Positions 53,495 through 62,672 are shown, numbered from the stretch's first letter. The stretch is DNA of 64,000 bases from Stutzerimonas stutzeri (GCF_024448695.1 NZ_JAMOHY010000001.1:372001-436000), one strand, 5' to 3'. The notes: generated by a model from the letters alone, not told the origin. Numbers and translations are program-made.

Positions 53495-54460
53495 TTAAAC
53501 TCCAAGCCTATTGCGCAGCTGGCAGAACCAGCCGGGAGGTGGAGATGGACGTAAATTTGCTCGCATGGCCTGCACGATCTCAGCACCAATATGCTGAAAG
53601 CTGTAACGAGACTCTGCCAGGAGCCGACCGCTCACTGCGATCCGTGCCGCCCAGGCCGAATCGGCCCGCAGTTGAGCCAGCTTGATGCGCAGCTCGTCTA
53701 TCGTCCGATAGAGCACCAGGTTCTCCATGTCGACGAACCCAAGTGCCCGGTTCTCCTCCTCACCCTGGTCGTACGCCAGTAATACACAACCGCAGGCCAT
53801 GGCCTCGAAGTTCTTGATCATGTACTCGCCCATGCCGACATCAGCACTAACGAAGAAGCGGATGCGATTTAGAGCGTTGAGGTAATCCTCGCCTGAATTG
53901 GTACGGGTCACCACCAAATTTTCCAGCTGCGCCAGTTCATCCAGCAGCGCTTTACGCCCACTGTAGGCGATGCTCTTGGTGCTACCGATAAAGCCCAATT
54001 CGATATCGCGCTCGCGCCCGAGATCGCGCAACAGAGCCTGATCGTACCCCTTAGGCACGAACTCGGCATCCACACCCTCCTCTCGCAACCGTCGAGTCAC
54101 GAAACTACCCGAGCTTATCACTCGCACCCAAGGCAGCTTGCGGTAGTACGCGCTGAACTTTCCGGTGTACTTGCAAGGTATATAGTTCTGGTAAGCATCA
54201 TGCTCGAGAACCACCAGATTTGGGACACTGCGAATGAAGTCCACCTGGCGAATCTCCTGCTTGAATCGCAGAAAGAACAGGATGCGGTCATAGCGGGTCA
54301 CATCCACGTGCAGACGGAAATAACGGCGCAGATTTGCCTGCTCCTCTCGCCCCAGCCAACGGATATCGCAATCGCAGTGGTGCTGAACACTTTCGTAAAG
54401 ACGGTCCAGGATCGCCCGCTGTTCAGCTTGAACCAAAAATAGGACTTTCAATATATTCAT
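53495..54460 (-). CDS. ssg: Ssg-like glycosyltransferase (PA5001 position)
   Basis: This 321-residue protein starts with 'MNILKVLFLVQAEQRAILDRL' and has a GT-B-like C-terminal half with 'ELGFIGSTKSIAYSGRK', 'FFVSADVGMGEYMIKNFEAMACGCVLLAYDQGEE' and a proline-rich tail. The motifs match the CgeB/Ssg-type glycosyltransferases beside waaL in P. aeruginosa, where Ssg affects LPS and surface sugar synthesis. It is the first gene of the leftward ssg-GT2-waaL unit. The donor is not known. Confidence 0.75.
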   Translation of the reverse strand: MNILKVLFLVQAEQRAILDRLYESVQHHCDCDIRWLGREEQANLRRYFRLHVDVTRYDRILFFLRFKQEIRQVDFIRSVPNLVVLEHDAYQNYIPCKYTGKFSAYYRKLPWVRVISSGSFVTRRLREEGVDAEFVPKGYDQALLRDLGRERDIELGFIGSTKSIAYSGRKALLDELAQLENLVVTRTNSGEDYLNALNRIRFFVSADVGMGEYMIKNFEAMACGCVLLAYDQGEEENRALGFVDMENLVLYRTIDELRIKLAQLRADSAWAARIAVSGRLLAESRYSFQHIGAEIVQAMRANLRPSPPPGWFCQLRNRLGV

Positions 54461-54531
54461 CCGTCTACTCGGCGCTCAGCCAAAGGAAGTTCATGACAGC
54501 CTCGGCGGCTGAACTCGGTCGCCTGTCACTA

Positions 54532-54744
54532 CTACAGAGAATAAAAAGGCTCAGCCTCATCCAAGAAGCCCCTCTTCCATCGCACCACCTTACTCGTCAA
54601 GGTATGGATATCTATAACCAGCTTTAACCACGTTGTGTGCAACCAACATCTGCGAGGGATTGCTCTAAGCGCTTTAAGCACAATCAATAATCTCTGAAGT
54701 CTATTTGCATCATAGGCAGGGGACGCGCTAGCTAATAGACACAT
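54532..54744 (-). CDS. Small hypothetical ORF (70 aa) after wapH
   Basis: A 70-codon frame starts 8 bases after the wapH stop, with AGGTG five bases before its ATG. The product is basic and mildly hydrophobic in the first half ('LLIVLKALRAIPRR'). I recognise no family. The position suggests co-transcription with wapH, but the protein could be a non-functional frame in the 290-bp gap before the ssg-like gene. Confidence 0.35.
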   Translation of the reverse strand: MCLLASASPAYDANRLQRLLIVLKALRAIPRRCWLHTTWLKLVIDIHTLTSKVVRWKRGFLDEAEPFYSL

Positions 54745-54752
54745 AGCAACAC

Positions 54753-55865
54753 CTAATCTGCCAATAAGCGCTGCCGGACCACCATTGGCAATTGCCAGAA
54801 GACGGCACGAATCTTTTCATCCGAAAAAGCGTGTAACTTCGCAGCGGCAACCTGGCTCTCGCATGGCGCAGCAATCTGCTGTCTCAAGACTCGCGCCAGG
54901 CTATGACTGTCGGCCAGTTCAAACAGTATCCCGGCCCCCTCCACAACTTCACGCCCCCCGCCACAATCCGAGCAGACCACTGGCACCCCTGCCGCCATCG
55001 CCTCTAGCAGTACCATACCGAAGGGCTCATGGTCGGAGGTCAGAGCAAACACATCAAAGGCCTTAAAATAGCGCCGGCCATTGGCTACTTGGCCGAGAAA
55101 GCGTACCTGCCCAGATACGCCCAGCTCGGCGGCGAGATGTTTTAACGAAGCCTCCAATTGGCCTCTGCCCATAATCGCTAGCAGGCTGCCTGTAGGCAGT
55201 TGCGGTAGTGCTTGGGCGAAGCCACGTATGAGCGTCGCCTGATCCTTGTCCGGATGCAGACGACCGACATTGCCGACCACCCAGGCGTCCTGCGGCAAGC
55301 CCAGGTATTCGCGAGCAACTTCGCGAGACACCTGCTCGGCCTGCACCGCCTCGATATCGATTCGGTTATAGAGCGTTTCAATCCGCTCAGCAGACCAGCT
55401 TGGCAAGCAGGCACGAATATCGTCGCGCACAGCGTTGGAGACGCCGAGCAGGGATAGTCGACTTTTGAAAAAATTAGCGAACAGTTTTCTAGAGCGTCGC
55501 TTGTAGTCGCCAAAAGCATGGTGCACGCCTATTACCGGCAGATCGGTTCCCAGCAATGCCACGTAGACAGGTTTGAAACGATGCGCGATGCAAAGCGCAA
55601 AGTATCGTGTTGCGGCGATACGGCGAATATCACGGATAGCCTTCAACTTCAGCCCACGCACGTCGCGGCTGCTGTAGTTGAGAAACAGCACTTCGTCCGA
55701 AGCCGACCCTTTGACAACTTCATCACTGGGTGCGCCAGTCAGATATACGGTGCAAACCTTGTATGGCGTTCCAACGAAAAGCGCGGCGTACTGCCGCGCG
55801 CAATCAAGGAAGGGACCATCGTAACCGTGGCAGAACTGCAACACCCACTGCTCAGACGCTGTCAT
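54753..55865 (-). CDS. wapH: GT4 core glycosyltransferase WapH
   Basis: About 370 residues from ATG 55865, where AAGGA lies six bases upstream; an in-frame start at 55880 lies inside the upstream gene. It is a GT-B fold GT4 enzyme with 'VVGNVGRLHPDKDQATLI', 'LAIMGRGQLEASLK' and 'SDHEPFGMVLLEAMAAGVPVVCSDCGG'. In P. aeruginosa the gene next to the core carbamoyltransferase is wapH, an outer-core glucosyltransferase. The overlap with the carbamoyltransferase (13 bases) matches this gene order. Substrate is taken from context. Confidence 0.82.
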   Translation of the reverse strand: MTASEQWVLQFCHGYDGPFLDCARQYAALFVGTPYKVCTVYLTGAPSDEVVKGSASDEVLFLNYSSRDVRGLKLKAIRDIRRIAATRYFALCIAHRFKPVYVALLGTDLPVIGVHHAFGDYKRRSRKLFANFFKSRLSLLGVSNAVRDDIRACLPSWSAERIETLYNRIDIEAVQAEQVSREVAREYLGLPQDAWVVGNVGRLHPDKDQATLIRGFAQALPQLPTGSLLAIMGRGQLEASLKHLAAELGVSGQVRFLGQVANGRRYFKAFDVFALTSDHEPFGMVLLEAMAAGVPVVCSDCGGGREVVEGAGILFELADSHSLARVLRQQIAAPCESQVAAAKLHAFSDEKIRAVFWQLPMVVRQRLLAD

Positions 55866-57606
55866 ACCAATCCTTGTCATCCTTCACCACCAACACATCC
55901 TCCATGATCAGGTACTGCAGATCCGACCCGTAGAACATGTTCAACGCATCAGTCGGCGAGCAGATCATCGGCTCACCACGGCGGTTGAGTGAGGTATTCA
56001 GCGAGACGCCGTTGCCGGTGAGTTTTTCCAGTTCCAGCATCAGGTCATACCAGCGCGGGTTGTGGCGGCGTTCGAGGACCTGGGCGCGGGAGGTGCCGTC
56101 TTCGTGGACGACTTCGCTGACGCGCTCCTTCCACTCATCATTGACTTCAAAGGTGAAGGTCATGAAGGGGCTCGGGTGATCGACCTTGAGCATCTGCTCG
56201 GCCACGGTGTCGAGCATCGACGGGCAGAAGGGTCTCCAGCGTTCGCGGAACTTGATCTGCTCGTTGATGCGATCGGCCACGCCTGGAATGCTCGGGCAGC
56301 CGATGATCGAGCGACCGCCGAGGGCTCGCGGGCCAAATTCCATGCGACCCTGGAACCAGGCCACCGGGTTGCCGTCGACCATGATTTTGGCGATACGCTC
56401 AGGCGTGTTGGCAATCTGCTTGAACACCGGCTTGTTCGGGTGCTTGGCACAGGCGGCAATCACGTCCTCGTTGGAGTAGGACGGACCAAGGTAGACGTGC
56501 TCCATCTTCTCCACCGGCACGCCGCGCTGGTGCGAGACGTAGGCGGCGGCGCCAACCGCAGTTCCGGCATCGCCGGAGGCGGGCTGGACAAACAGCTCTT
56601 TCACGTCCGGACGAGCAATGATCTTCTGGTTGAGCTTGACGTTCAGCGCGCAGCCGCCAGCGAAGGCGATCTTGCCGGTCTCGCGGATGATGTCGCCCAG
56701 GTAGTGCTCCATCATCTGCAGCGCCAGCTTCTCGAACAGCGCCTGCATGCTGGCTGCATAGTGGATGTAGGGATCGTCGGCGATGTCGCCTTCGCGCTTC
56801 GGGCCGAGCCAGTCGATCAGCTTGGGCGAGAAGTAGTAACCCTTACCCTTTTCCTTGTAGCGACGGAAGCCGATGACGTTGGCGTAGTCGGTGTTGATAG
56901 TCAGCTCGCCGTTCTCAAAGGTCGCCAAACGGGAGAAGTCGTACTTGGCGGCATCGCCATAGGGCGCCATGCCCATGACCTTGAATTCGCCGTCGAGCAT
57001 CTCGAAACCGAGGTATTCGGTGATCGCGCCGTAGAGTCCGCCGAGGGAATCCGGGTCGTAGAATTCCTTGATCTTGTGGATCTTGCCGTTCTCGCCCCAG
57101 CCGAAGAAGGTGGTGGCGTATTCACCCTTGCCGTCGATGCCGAGGATCGCGGTCTTCTCGGTGAAGCCCGAGCAGTGATAGGCGCTGGAGGCGTGAGCCA
57201 GGTGGTGCTCGACCGGCTGCAGCTTGACCTTTTTCAGGTCGAAGCCGAGCTGCTGCAGGCACCACTCGATGCGCTTCTTGTAGCGGTAGTAGCGCCGGTT
57301 ACCCATGAGGATGGCGTCAAGCGCACGATCCGGGGCGTACCAGTAGCGCTTGGCGTAGTGCCAGCGAGCCTTCTCGAAAATGCTGATGGGCGCAAAGGGA
57401 ATCGCCACCACGTCAACGTCCGACGGCTTGATGCCGGCCTGCTCCAGGCAGAATTTTGCCGACTCGTAGGGCATGCGATTCTTGGCATGCTTGTCGCGCA
57501 CGAAACGCTCTTCTTCCACGGCGGCGATGAGTTTGCCGTCGATATAAAGCGCTGCGGAAGGATCATGACTGAGAGCGCCGGACAAGCCGAGAATCGTCAG
57601 GGCCAC
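55852..57606 (-). CDS. wapO: Core LPS heptose carbamoyltransferase
   Basis: This 584-residue NodU/CmcH-family carbamoyltransferase starts at GTG 57606 with GAGG seven bases before. It has the Kae1-like N-terminal 'LGLSGALSHDPSAALYIDGKLIAAVEEERF' and 'EHHLAHASSAYHCSGF' (metal His residues). The C-terminal part has 'FQGRMEFGPRALGGRSIIG' and 'PFCPSMLD'. Carbamoyl phosphate is the usual donor, and the product is O-carbamoylated heptose in Pseudomonas core. It is the first gene of the pair with wapH and has its own leader with an inverted repeat and a TATAAT box. Confidence 0.88.
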   Translation of the reverse strand: MALTILGLSGALSHDPSAALYIDGKLIAAVEEERFVRDKHAKNRMPYESAKFCLEQAGIKPSDVDVVAIPFAPISIFEKARWHYAKRYWYAPDRALDAILMGNRRYYRYKKRIEWCLQQLGFDLKKVKLQPVEHHLAHASSAYHCSGFTEKTAILGIDGKGEYATTFFGWGENGKIHKIKEFYDPDSLGGLYGAITEYLGFEMLDGEFKVMGMAPYGDAAKYDFSRLATFENGELTINTDYANVIGFRRYKEKGKGYYFSPKLIDWLGPKREGDIADDPYIHYAASMQALFEKLALQMMEHYLGDIIRETGKIAFAGGCALNVKLNQKIIARPDVKELFVQPASGDAGTAVGAAAYVSHQRGVPVEKMEHVYLGPSYSNEDVIAACAKHPNKPVFKQIANTPERIAKIMVDGNPVAWFQGRMEFGPRALGGRSIIGCPSIPGVADRINEQIKFRERWRPFCPSMLDTVAEQMLKVDHPSPFMTFTFEVNDEWKERVSEVVHEDGTSRAQVLERRHNPRWYDLMLELEKLTGNGVSLNTSLNRRGEPMICSPTDALNMFYGSDLQYLIMEDVLVVKDDKDWYDSV

Positions 57607-57625
57607 GGAGAAGCCTCTTGAACAG

Positions 57626-57646
57626 GTGATAGCCGGATGCTATCAC
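57626..57646 (-). promoter_or_regulatory. Perfect inverted repeat in the carbamoyltransferase leader
   Basis: GTGATAGC and GCTATCAC form an 8-bp perfect palindrome with a 5-base loop, 20 bases before the start codon and downstream of the -10 box. It could be a repressor site or a hairpin in the mRNA leader. No known regulator can be assigned from the sequence. Confidence 0.5.
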
Positions 57647-57693
57647 GAACCAAATAAACACGGCCCCAATGGGTGGCCGCATGCAAAGCGCGA

Positions 57694-57722
57694 ATTATAC
57701 CGGCACGACCCGCCTCGAAGCA
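57694..57722 (-). promoter_or_regulatory. Candidate sigma-70 promoter of the carbamoyltransferase-wapH unit
   Basis: On the minus strand a perfect TATAAT (57694-57699) follows TGCTTC by 17 bases; the -35 match is weak. It lies about 90 bases before the start codon and upstream of the inverted repeat. Confidence 0.55.
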
Positions 57723-57769
57723 TCAGGACGAACGGCGCATCGCCGAACGGCACGCACTAAATCGAGCCT

Positions 57770-59194
57770 TCACAGCCGGGGCAAACGCTCGTCGAGCAGG
57801 CGATACAGCGCCGAATCGGACGGCCAATTGCGCAGCAGCCGCGCCCTATCCCTTGCATAAGCGCGCGCAAAGGCAGCGGCACTGCTGTGCTGCTGTACCG
57901 CATCAAGATCGATCAGCGTCCAGCGACCGTTCTCCCAGAACAGGTTATGCCCTTTGAGATCACCGTGGCTGATGCGCTCGCCAATCAGCCTGGCAAAAAG
58001 CCTATCCAGCGCCTGCAGCTCCTCTTCGGGAGGCATGCTGTTCAGATACGGCTGCCAGCGGGCAATCAGGTCTTCTCCGGCAAGCAGCTCGGTAATCAGC
58101 CAGGCCTTGCCACGCAACCACAACCAGCGCCGCTCCTTCACCGCGAGCAGCCGGGGCGTGGCGATACCCAGGAAGTCCATACGATTGCCTTCGACCCAGC
58201 TGTGCCAGGCCCGGCTCGGACGCCAGAAGCGCTTGAGCCAGTGCAGTAAACCTTTGATGTTGTAGCGCTTGATCAACAGCGCCCGTCCATCCAGCTCGAC
58301 CCGCGCCACCGTGGCCGTGCCGCCGCCCTTGTATAGCGTGCCCTGTGCGATGAAAGCATCAGGATCGGCGAGCAGCGCCTGCAGATTTGCTTCTTCTTCG
58401 CGCCGCACCACCTGGGCGCCGAAAGGCCCGATGCGCGCACTGAACAGACTGCAGTCGCGCGCGACCTTTTTCAGATAGTCGTTCAGCCGCCAGTTGCGCG
58501 TCTTGTGCATCTCTTTGAGCAAGGCTTCCAGCGGCAGTGCATGCTCGCTGTTGGCGAGCAGATAATGCACCAGCAGCTCTTCGATGAAAGGCTCCAACTC
58601 AGCAGGTAACTGGGCGAAGAACACCCCGAGATTCTCCACCACCCGGTCGCGCGACAGTGGGCGGCCCGGTGTCTCACTCCTGACTCCGCCGCCATCGACG
58701 ACGAACAGCTGTTCGCTTGTGCGCAACAGATTATCGAGGTGCAGATCGTCCTGCCAAAGCCCGCACGCGTGCATCTGGGCTATCAGTTCAAGTGCTTCAC
58801 CGAGTACGCTCCGCTGGGCGTCCGAAAGCACCTGCTGGCCGGCAACGGAGCGCCAGGCATCCCAGAGGCTTTCAGCTTCGTCGAGCCAGTCGAACAGCAA
58901 CCATCCACCTTCGCCGTCCTCCCAACCCTCAGCCACCAGCGCCGGCGTCGGCAACCCCTGGGCAGCCAACAGGCCGGCACCGTCGCGCTCACGCTGATAA
59001 TGCCGGCCCGCCTTGGGGCCAACCAGCAGCTTGGCCAGCACCGTGCGCCCGCCCCATAAGGCTCGACCGACATAACGCTGCCCCGGCAACACGCGCAGCC
59101 AGCAGGTGATATCAAGCACGCCGAAATCGGGTAGTTCCAGCCGTATAGGCAAGGCCGGCATTCGCCCGGCGGAGGCCAGAGCAGACAGATTCAT
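57770..59194 (-). CDS. Tandem-domain LPS kinase-like protein (PA5006 type)
   Basis: This 474-residue protein carries two kinase-like halves. In the first, 'HACGLWQDDLHLDNLL' and 'LFVVDGGGV' look like a catalytic loop and the metal Asp. In the second, 'GERISHGDLKGHNLFW' and 'WTLIDLDAV' do the same. Both belong to the WaaP/InaA superfamily. It lies at the end of the waaP-wapP-wapQ series and overlaps wapQ (ATGA). By place it corresponds to PA5006 of P. aeruginosa and may phosphorylate core heptose, though its substrate is unproven. Confidence 0.8.
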   Translation of the reverse strand: MNLSALASAGRMPALPIRLELPDFGVLDITCWLRVLPGQRYVGRALWGGRTVLAKLLVGPKAGRHYQRERDGAGLLAAQGLPTPALVAEGWEDGEGGWLLFDWLDEAESLWDAWRSVAGQQVLSDAQRSVLGEALELIAQMHACGLWQDDLHLDNLLRTSEQLFVVDGGGVRSETPGRPLSRDRVVENLGVFFAQLPAELEPFIEELLVHYLLANSEHALPLEALLKEMHKTRNWRLNDYLKKVARDCSLFSARIGPFGAQVVRREEEANLQALLADPDAFIAQGTLYKGGGTATVARVELDGRALLIKRYNIKGLLHWLKRFWRPSRAWHSWVEGNRMDFLGIATPRLLAVKERRWLWLRGKAWLITELLAGEDLIARWQPYLNSMPPEEELQALDRLFARLIGERISHGDLKGHNLFWENGRWTLIDLDAVQQHSSAAAFARAYARDRARLLRNWPSDSALYRLLDERLPRL

Positions 59195-59937
59195 CCGCGT
59201 GCTTCCTTGTTCTTGCGGCGCTGAACAAGTCGCTGGAACCAGGATTCGACAGCCCGCTGATCATCCAGATAGGCGGCCAGCAACCCACGCACACCCTCCT
59301 CGCCCATACAGCGCGCACGACGAACCAGCGGCTCCAGATCCTTGATCCGATCCCGCTGCCCCAACAGAAGGGGACGGGTCTTTTCCAGGTCGATCAGGCA
59401 AGCCTGCCAGCGACCGTCCAGCTCACGCAGGAAAACATGCTTGGGATAGAAGCAACCGTGTACCTGCCCGGCCTGATGAAGGTCGCGAGCCAGTTCGCCG
59501 ACAGCGCGAATGATTGCCTGCCGGCGGGCCTCGTCCAGTTGCGGCCAGCGCTTCAACCAGTCATCCAGATCCTCCCAGCCATCCAGCGCCCGCGTCAGCA
59601 GAATCGCCCGCTGCTCGCCAGCGAGCCTGCGACAACCGAAAAAGCTTGCCTGCAGGGTCGGAATGCCCAGCTGTTGATAGCGTCGGATGTTGCGAAACTC
59701 GCGGGCAAAGGTGGGCTCGCCAAGGGGATGCCGCAGACTGCGGGTCAGATGATTGCTTTGGCGCTTGAGGTAATAAGCCGTCTCGCCCAGCTCCAGCCGG
59801 TAGACACTGCTCCAGCCTCCGCGCTCGGTATTGGGCTCGTCCACCGCTTCCAGCCGGAGCGCCCAGAGCGCATCAAAGCTGGCAAGGCCATTGCTTTCGA
59901 GCACTGCCCGATCACGCTCGGCAATGAAATCGTTCAT
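59191..59937 (-). CDS. wapQ: Core heptose kinase WapQ
   Basis: This 248-residue InaA-type kinase-like protein has 'GGWSSVYRLEL' and 'YYLKRQSNH' (lysine strand), 'LHQAGQVHGCFYPKHVFLREL' and 'ACLIDLEKTRPLL' (metal Asp). The catalytic-loop Asp is replaced (HGCFYPKH), which is normal for this subfamily. In P. aeruginosa wapQ follows wapP and waaP, as here. It overlaps wapP by four bases. Expected role: phosphorylation of inner-core heptose at the cytoplasmic face. Confidence 0.85.
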   Translation of the reverse strand: MNDFIAERDRAVLESNGLASFDALWALRLEAVDEPNTERGGWSSVYRLELGETAYYLKRQSNHLTRSLRHPLGEPTFAREFRNIRRYQQLGIPTLQASFFGCRRLAGEQRAILLTRALDGWEDLDDWLKRWPQLDEARRQAIIRAVGELARDLHQAGQVHGCFYPKHVFLRELDGRWQACLIDLEKTRPLLLGQRDRIKDLEPLVRRARCMGEEGVRGLLAAYLDDQRAVESWFQRLVQRRKNKEARG

Positions 59938-60668
59938 TCTCGTCCCTGAAAGTAATGCACGATCTGGCGGATGCGCGGCTTGTCGTTCGCCGTCAGCCGT
60001 TCGCGCTGGGCGTACTGCAGATAAAAGCGCAGACGCTGGGTCTGACTCAGATGATACTTCGCAACCTTGTCAAGACAGGCCAGGTCCTTGACGATGCGAT
60101 GCTGCAGGAAAGGCCCGCGCCAGAACGAGCCGGTCGGGCAGTCGATCAGATACAGGCGACGCTGCGGATCGACCAGCAGATTGCGCCATTTGAGATCGTT
60201 ATGGGCAAAGCGGTGTTCGTGCATGGTGCGTGTCGAGTGCGCCGCCTGTTGACTGACTTCCCGTACCCAGCGCGGATCCTTGAGGCGAGCGTCATGGTTG
60301 TTTGCGAGCAAGGCCAGGTCTTCGGTCTGCTCCAGCTCGCGCGTAATAAGCGCCCCACGCAAGAACAGACCAGCGCGACGCTCCAGACCGTACGCCACGA
60401 TTGGCGCTGTCGGTATGCCCCAACGGTGAAACAGCTTGAGATTCTGCCATTCAGCCTTGACCCGTGGCCGACCGATAAAACGTCGCAGACCCTTGCCGGC
60501 ACCCCAGTAGCGCTTGACGTAATAGCGCACGCCGTTGCGCTCGATGCGAATCACTTCCGACAGCGGGTCAGAGGTCAGCCGCTCCCCCTGCAGGGCAAAG
60601 ACGGCATCCAGACTGGCAAAGTCATCGGCAAGCACGGTGTAGGCCGGCAGCAGAGTCCAGCACGCCAT
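59934..60668 (-). CDS. wapP: Core heptose kinase WapP
   Basis: This 244-residue kinase-like protein has 'VRYYVKRYWG' (lysine strand), 'HEHRFAHNDLKWRNLLVD' with the catalytic Asp, and 'LYLIDCPTG' for metal binding. It is a LPS kinase next to waaP, with a one-base overlap to its stop. WapP is thought to phosphorylate heptose II or a second inner-core site. Length and order match P. aeruginosa. Confidence 0.88.
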   Translation of the reverse strand: MACWTLLPAYTVLADDFASLDAVFALQGERLTSDPLSEVIRIERNGVRYYVKRYWGAGKGLRRFIGRPRVKAEWQNLKLFHRWGIPTAPIVAYGLERRAGLFLRGALITRELEQTEDLALLANNHDARLKDPRWVREVSQQAAHSTRTMHEHRFAHNDLKWRNLLVDPQRRLYLIDCPTGSFWRGPFLQHRIVKDLACLDKVAKYHLSQTQRLRFYLQYAQRERLTANDKPRIRQIVHYFQGRE

Positions 60669-61480
60669 CAGAGCACACCCCCATAACGCTGCTTGCGTCT
60701 GTAAAGCCGTTCCGCCTTGCCTTCCAGCCAGCTCAGCAAGGCCGCTTCGTCACGCAGAATCTCGCGCAGTGGCTTGTTGAAATAATCTCGCAGGAAACGC
60801 AGGCGGTCGCGACGGGTCAGGCCGATGTCCAGTGCCGAAAAATACAGCCCGGCCAGATCCTTGTTGCGCCAGCGGTGGGGGGTTGTGGCGCGGACCTGGG
60901 CGCGGTGCAGATCGATCAATGAGAGGCGGAAATCATCGGCCGTTACGGCCTTGTCGGTATGCAGCAGGAAGTGGCAGATATAGAAGTCCCGATGATTGAC
61001 GCCGGCACGGTGCATGGTCCCGGCCATGCGTGCGACTTCGGCGATCAGTGCGCGCTTGAGTGCCGGTAATGGCGGCCGTTCATGCCAGTGGAGCGAAAAG
61101 TCTTCGAGGCTGATGGTCGGCGCCAGCTCTTCGGTAATGATGAATGAGTGCTGGGTCGCCGGATTGCCCCCACGCTGGCCATAAGCCACTGCGGTCATGG
61201 TCGGTACGCCGGCTTCATGCAGACGCTGAAGCGCTCGCCACTCCTGACCGGCACCGAGTACCGGCGCCTTGGCGGTGACCAGGTTCTTGGCGATCTCGCC
61301 CCAGCCGATGCCGCGGTGGATCTTGACGAAGTAGCCGCGCCCGTCGACTTCGGTACGCAGGGTGCGGCGGCCTTCCAGCTCGCGGTAGACCTCGCCTTGC
61401 AACTGCTCGACTTCGACGAAGGCATCCTTGGCGTGCCAAAGCGTTTTGAAGGGTTCAGCGAGAATCAGCTTTGTAGACAC
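60668..61480 (-). CDS. waaP: LPS core heptose I kinase WaaP (RfaP)
   Basis: This 270-residue enzyme phosphorylates O4 of heptose I, essential for Pseudomonas outer membrane integrity. Its kinase features are 'YFVKIHRGIGWGEI' (lysine strand), 'MHRAGVNHRDFYICHFLLH' (catalytic HRD) and 'LSLIDLHRAQ' (metal Asp). The neighbours waaG upstream and wapP downstream confirm it. A 70-bp gap with a REP element lies between waaG and this gene, so waaP may be translated at a different level. Confidence 0.95.
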   Translation of the reverse strand: MSTKLILAEPFKTLWHAKDAFVEVEQLQGEVYRELEGRRTLRTEVDGRGYFVKIHRGIGWGEIAKNLVTAKAPVLGAGQEWRALQRLHEAGVPTMTAVAYGQRGGNPATQHSFIITEELAPTISLEDFSLHWHERPPLPALKRALIAEVARMAGTMHRAGVNHRDFYICHFLLHTDKAVTADDFRLSLIDLHRAQVRATTPHRWRNKDLAGLYFSALDIGLTRRDRLRFLRDYFNKPLREILRDEAALLSWLEGKAERLYRRKQRYGGVL

Positions 61481-61500
61481 GCGCGCCCCTTATGAAAAGC

Positions 61501-61525
61501 TTCGCGGGCATGGCCCGCTCCTACC
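61501..61525. repeat. REP element between waaG and waaP
   Basis: TTCGCGGGCATGGCCCGCTC followed by CTAC has a perfect GCGGGC/GCCCGC stem (61504-61518) and the REP tail GGAGCGGG/CCGCTCCTAC. Inside an operon such elements often stabilise the upstream mRNA part (here waaF-waaC-waaG). Confidence 0.8.
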
Positions 61526-61550
61526 GGGTGGGCAGCCATAGCGTGCCCGC

Positions 61551-62672
61551 TCATACCTGCTCCCCGAGAATCACATCGGTGGCCCGCTGCGGCATGCTGT
61601 AAAGATCGGCGCTGTCGGCATAGCGCAGCGCATTACGGCCCCAGACGACCCGCTGCGCATCATCTTCCAGCATCTGCGCCAACATGCGGTCCAGCGTGGA
61701 TTGCTCGAACGGGCTGGGCACGACCCGGCCACAGTCGGCATCCTCAATATAGTGGGCGTAGCCGCAGACGTCGGTGACCAGCACCGGCAGGCCGGAAACC
61801 AGCGCCTCCAGCAGCACGGTGCCGGTATTTTCGTTGTAGGCGGGATGGATCAGCAGGTCGGCACCCAGCAGAAAGCGCGGGATATCGCTACGCCCCTTGA
61901 GAAACTCCACCATGCTCGAAATGCCCAGCGTCTTGGCCTGCAGCTTGAAGGGCTTGGGATCATCCTGACCGATCACCAGCAATCGCGTGCGCTTCCTCAG
62001 TCCACGGGGCAGCGCAGCGAGCGCCTTGAGGCTGCGATCCACACCCTTGGTCTTGAAGCCGGAGCCAATCTGCACCAGCACCAGCTCATCGGCTCCCAGC
62101 TCGAATTCCTCGCGAAACCCGGCGCGTATTTCAGCCGCATTGGCCGGCGCGCGGCGATCCGCAGCGATGCCTGGCGGCAACAGATGGAAGCGCTCGGCGG
62201 GCGTACCGTAGTGCTTGACGAACAACGGCTGCTGCACCTCGGAGATCATCAGAATCTCAGTCTTCGACTCGGGTGCGAACACCGCGCGCTCGTACTCGGC
62301 AAAGTGCTTGTAGCGGCCCCAGCGGCGGTAGACCGGATTGCGCAGGGTCTGCGCCTTGTCCTCGAAGCAGGGATCGGCGGCGTAGTAGACGTCCAGACCC
62401 GGCATCTTGTTGAACCCCACCACTCGATCCACCGGACGCTGCGCCAGATCAGCCTCGACCCAGGCAGTGAAACGTTCATTACGGGTGTGGTTGAAGAGAG
62501 CTTTGACCGGCGCAATCAGCACCTCGAAGCCCTCTGGCACCTCGCCCTCCCAGATCATCGCGTAGACACGAATGCGGTGCCCACGACGCTGACACTCCAA
62601 CGCGATGCGCATGAAATCGCGCTGCAGCCCGCCGAAGGGAAAATACTTGTAAAGGATAAAGGCCAATTGCAT
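61551..62672 (-). CDS. waaG: Glycosyltransferase WaaG (LPS core, first hexose)
   Basis: This 373-residue GT4 enzyme starts at ATG 62672 (GGAG eight bases upstream; the open frame continues upstream to 63089, but that part is antisense-like and lies inside waaC). Features: 'LYKYFPFGGLQRDFMRIALEC', 'HLLPPGIAADRR', 'VLVQIGSGFKTKGVDRSL' and 'AYNENTGTVLLEALVSGLPVLVTDVCGYA'. It adds the first outer-core sugar to heptose II. Its start overlaps the waaC stop by one base (TGATG), so translation is coupled. Confidence 0.95.
   Translation of the reverse strand: MQLAFILYKYFPFGGLQRDFMRIALECQRRGHRIRVYAMIWEGEVPEGFEVLIAPVKALFNHTRNERFTAWVEADLAQRPVDRVVGFNKMPGLDVYYAADPCFEDKAQTLRNPVYRRWGRYKHFAEYERAVFAPESKTEILMISEVQQPLFVKHYGTPAERFHLLPPGIAADRRAPANAAEIRAGFREEFELGADELVLVQIGSGFKTKGVDRSLKALAALPRGLRKRTRLLVIGQDDPKPFKLQAKTLGISSMVEFLKGRSDIPRFLLGADLLIHPAYNENTGTVLLEALVSGLPVLVTDVCGYAHYIEDADCGRVVPSPFEQSTLDRMLAQMLEDDAQRVVWGRNALRYADSADLYSMPQRATDVILGEQV

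Noticed and set aside
56062-57621. A 519-codon plus-strand frame
   Set aside because: It is the antisense shadow of the carbamoyltransferase, low in complexity and rich in Val, Ala, Asp and His.
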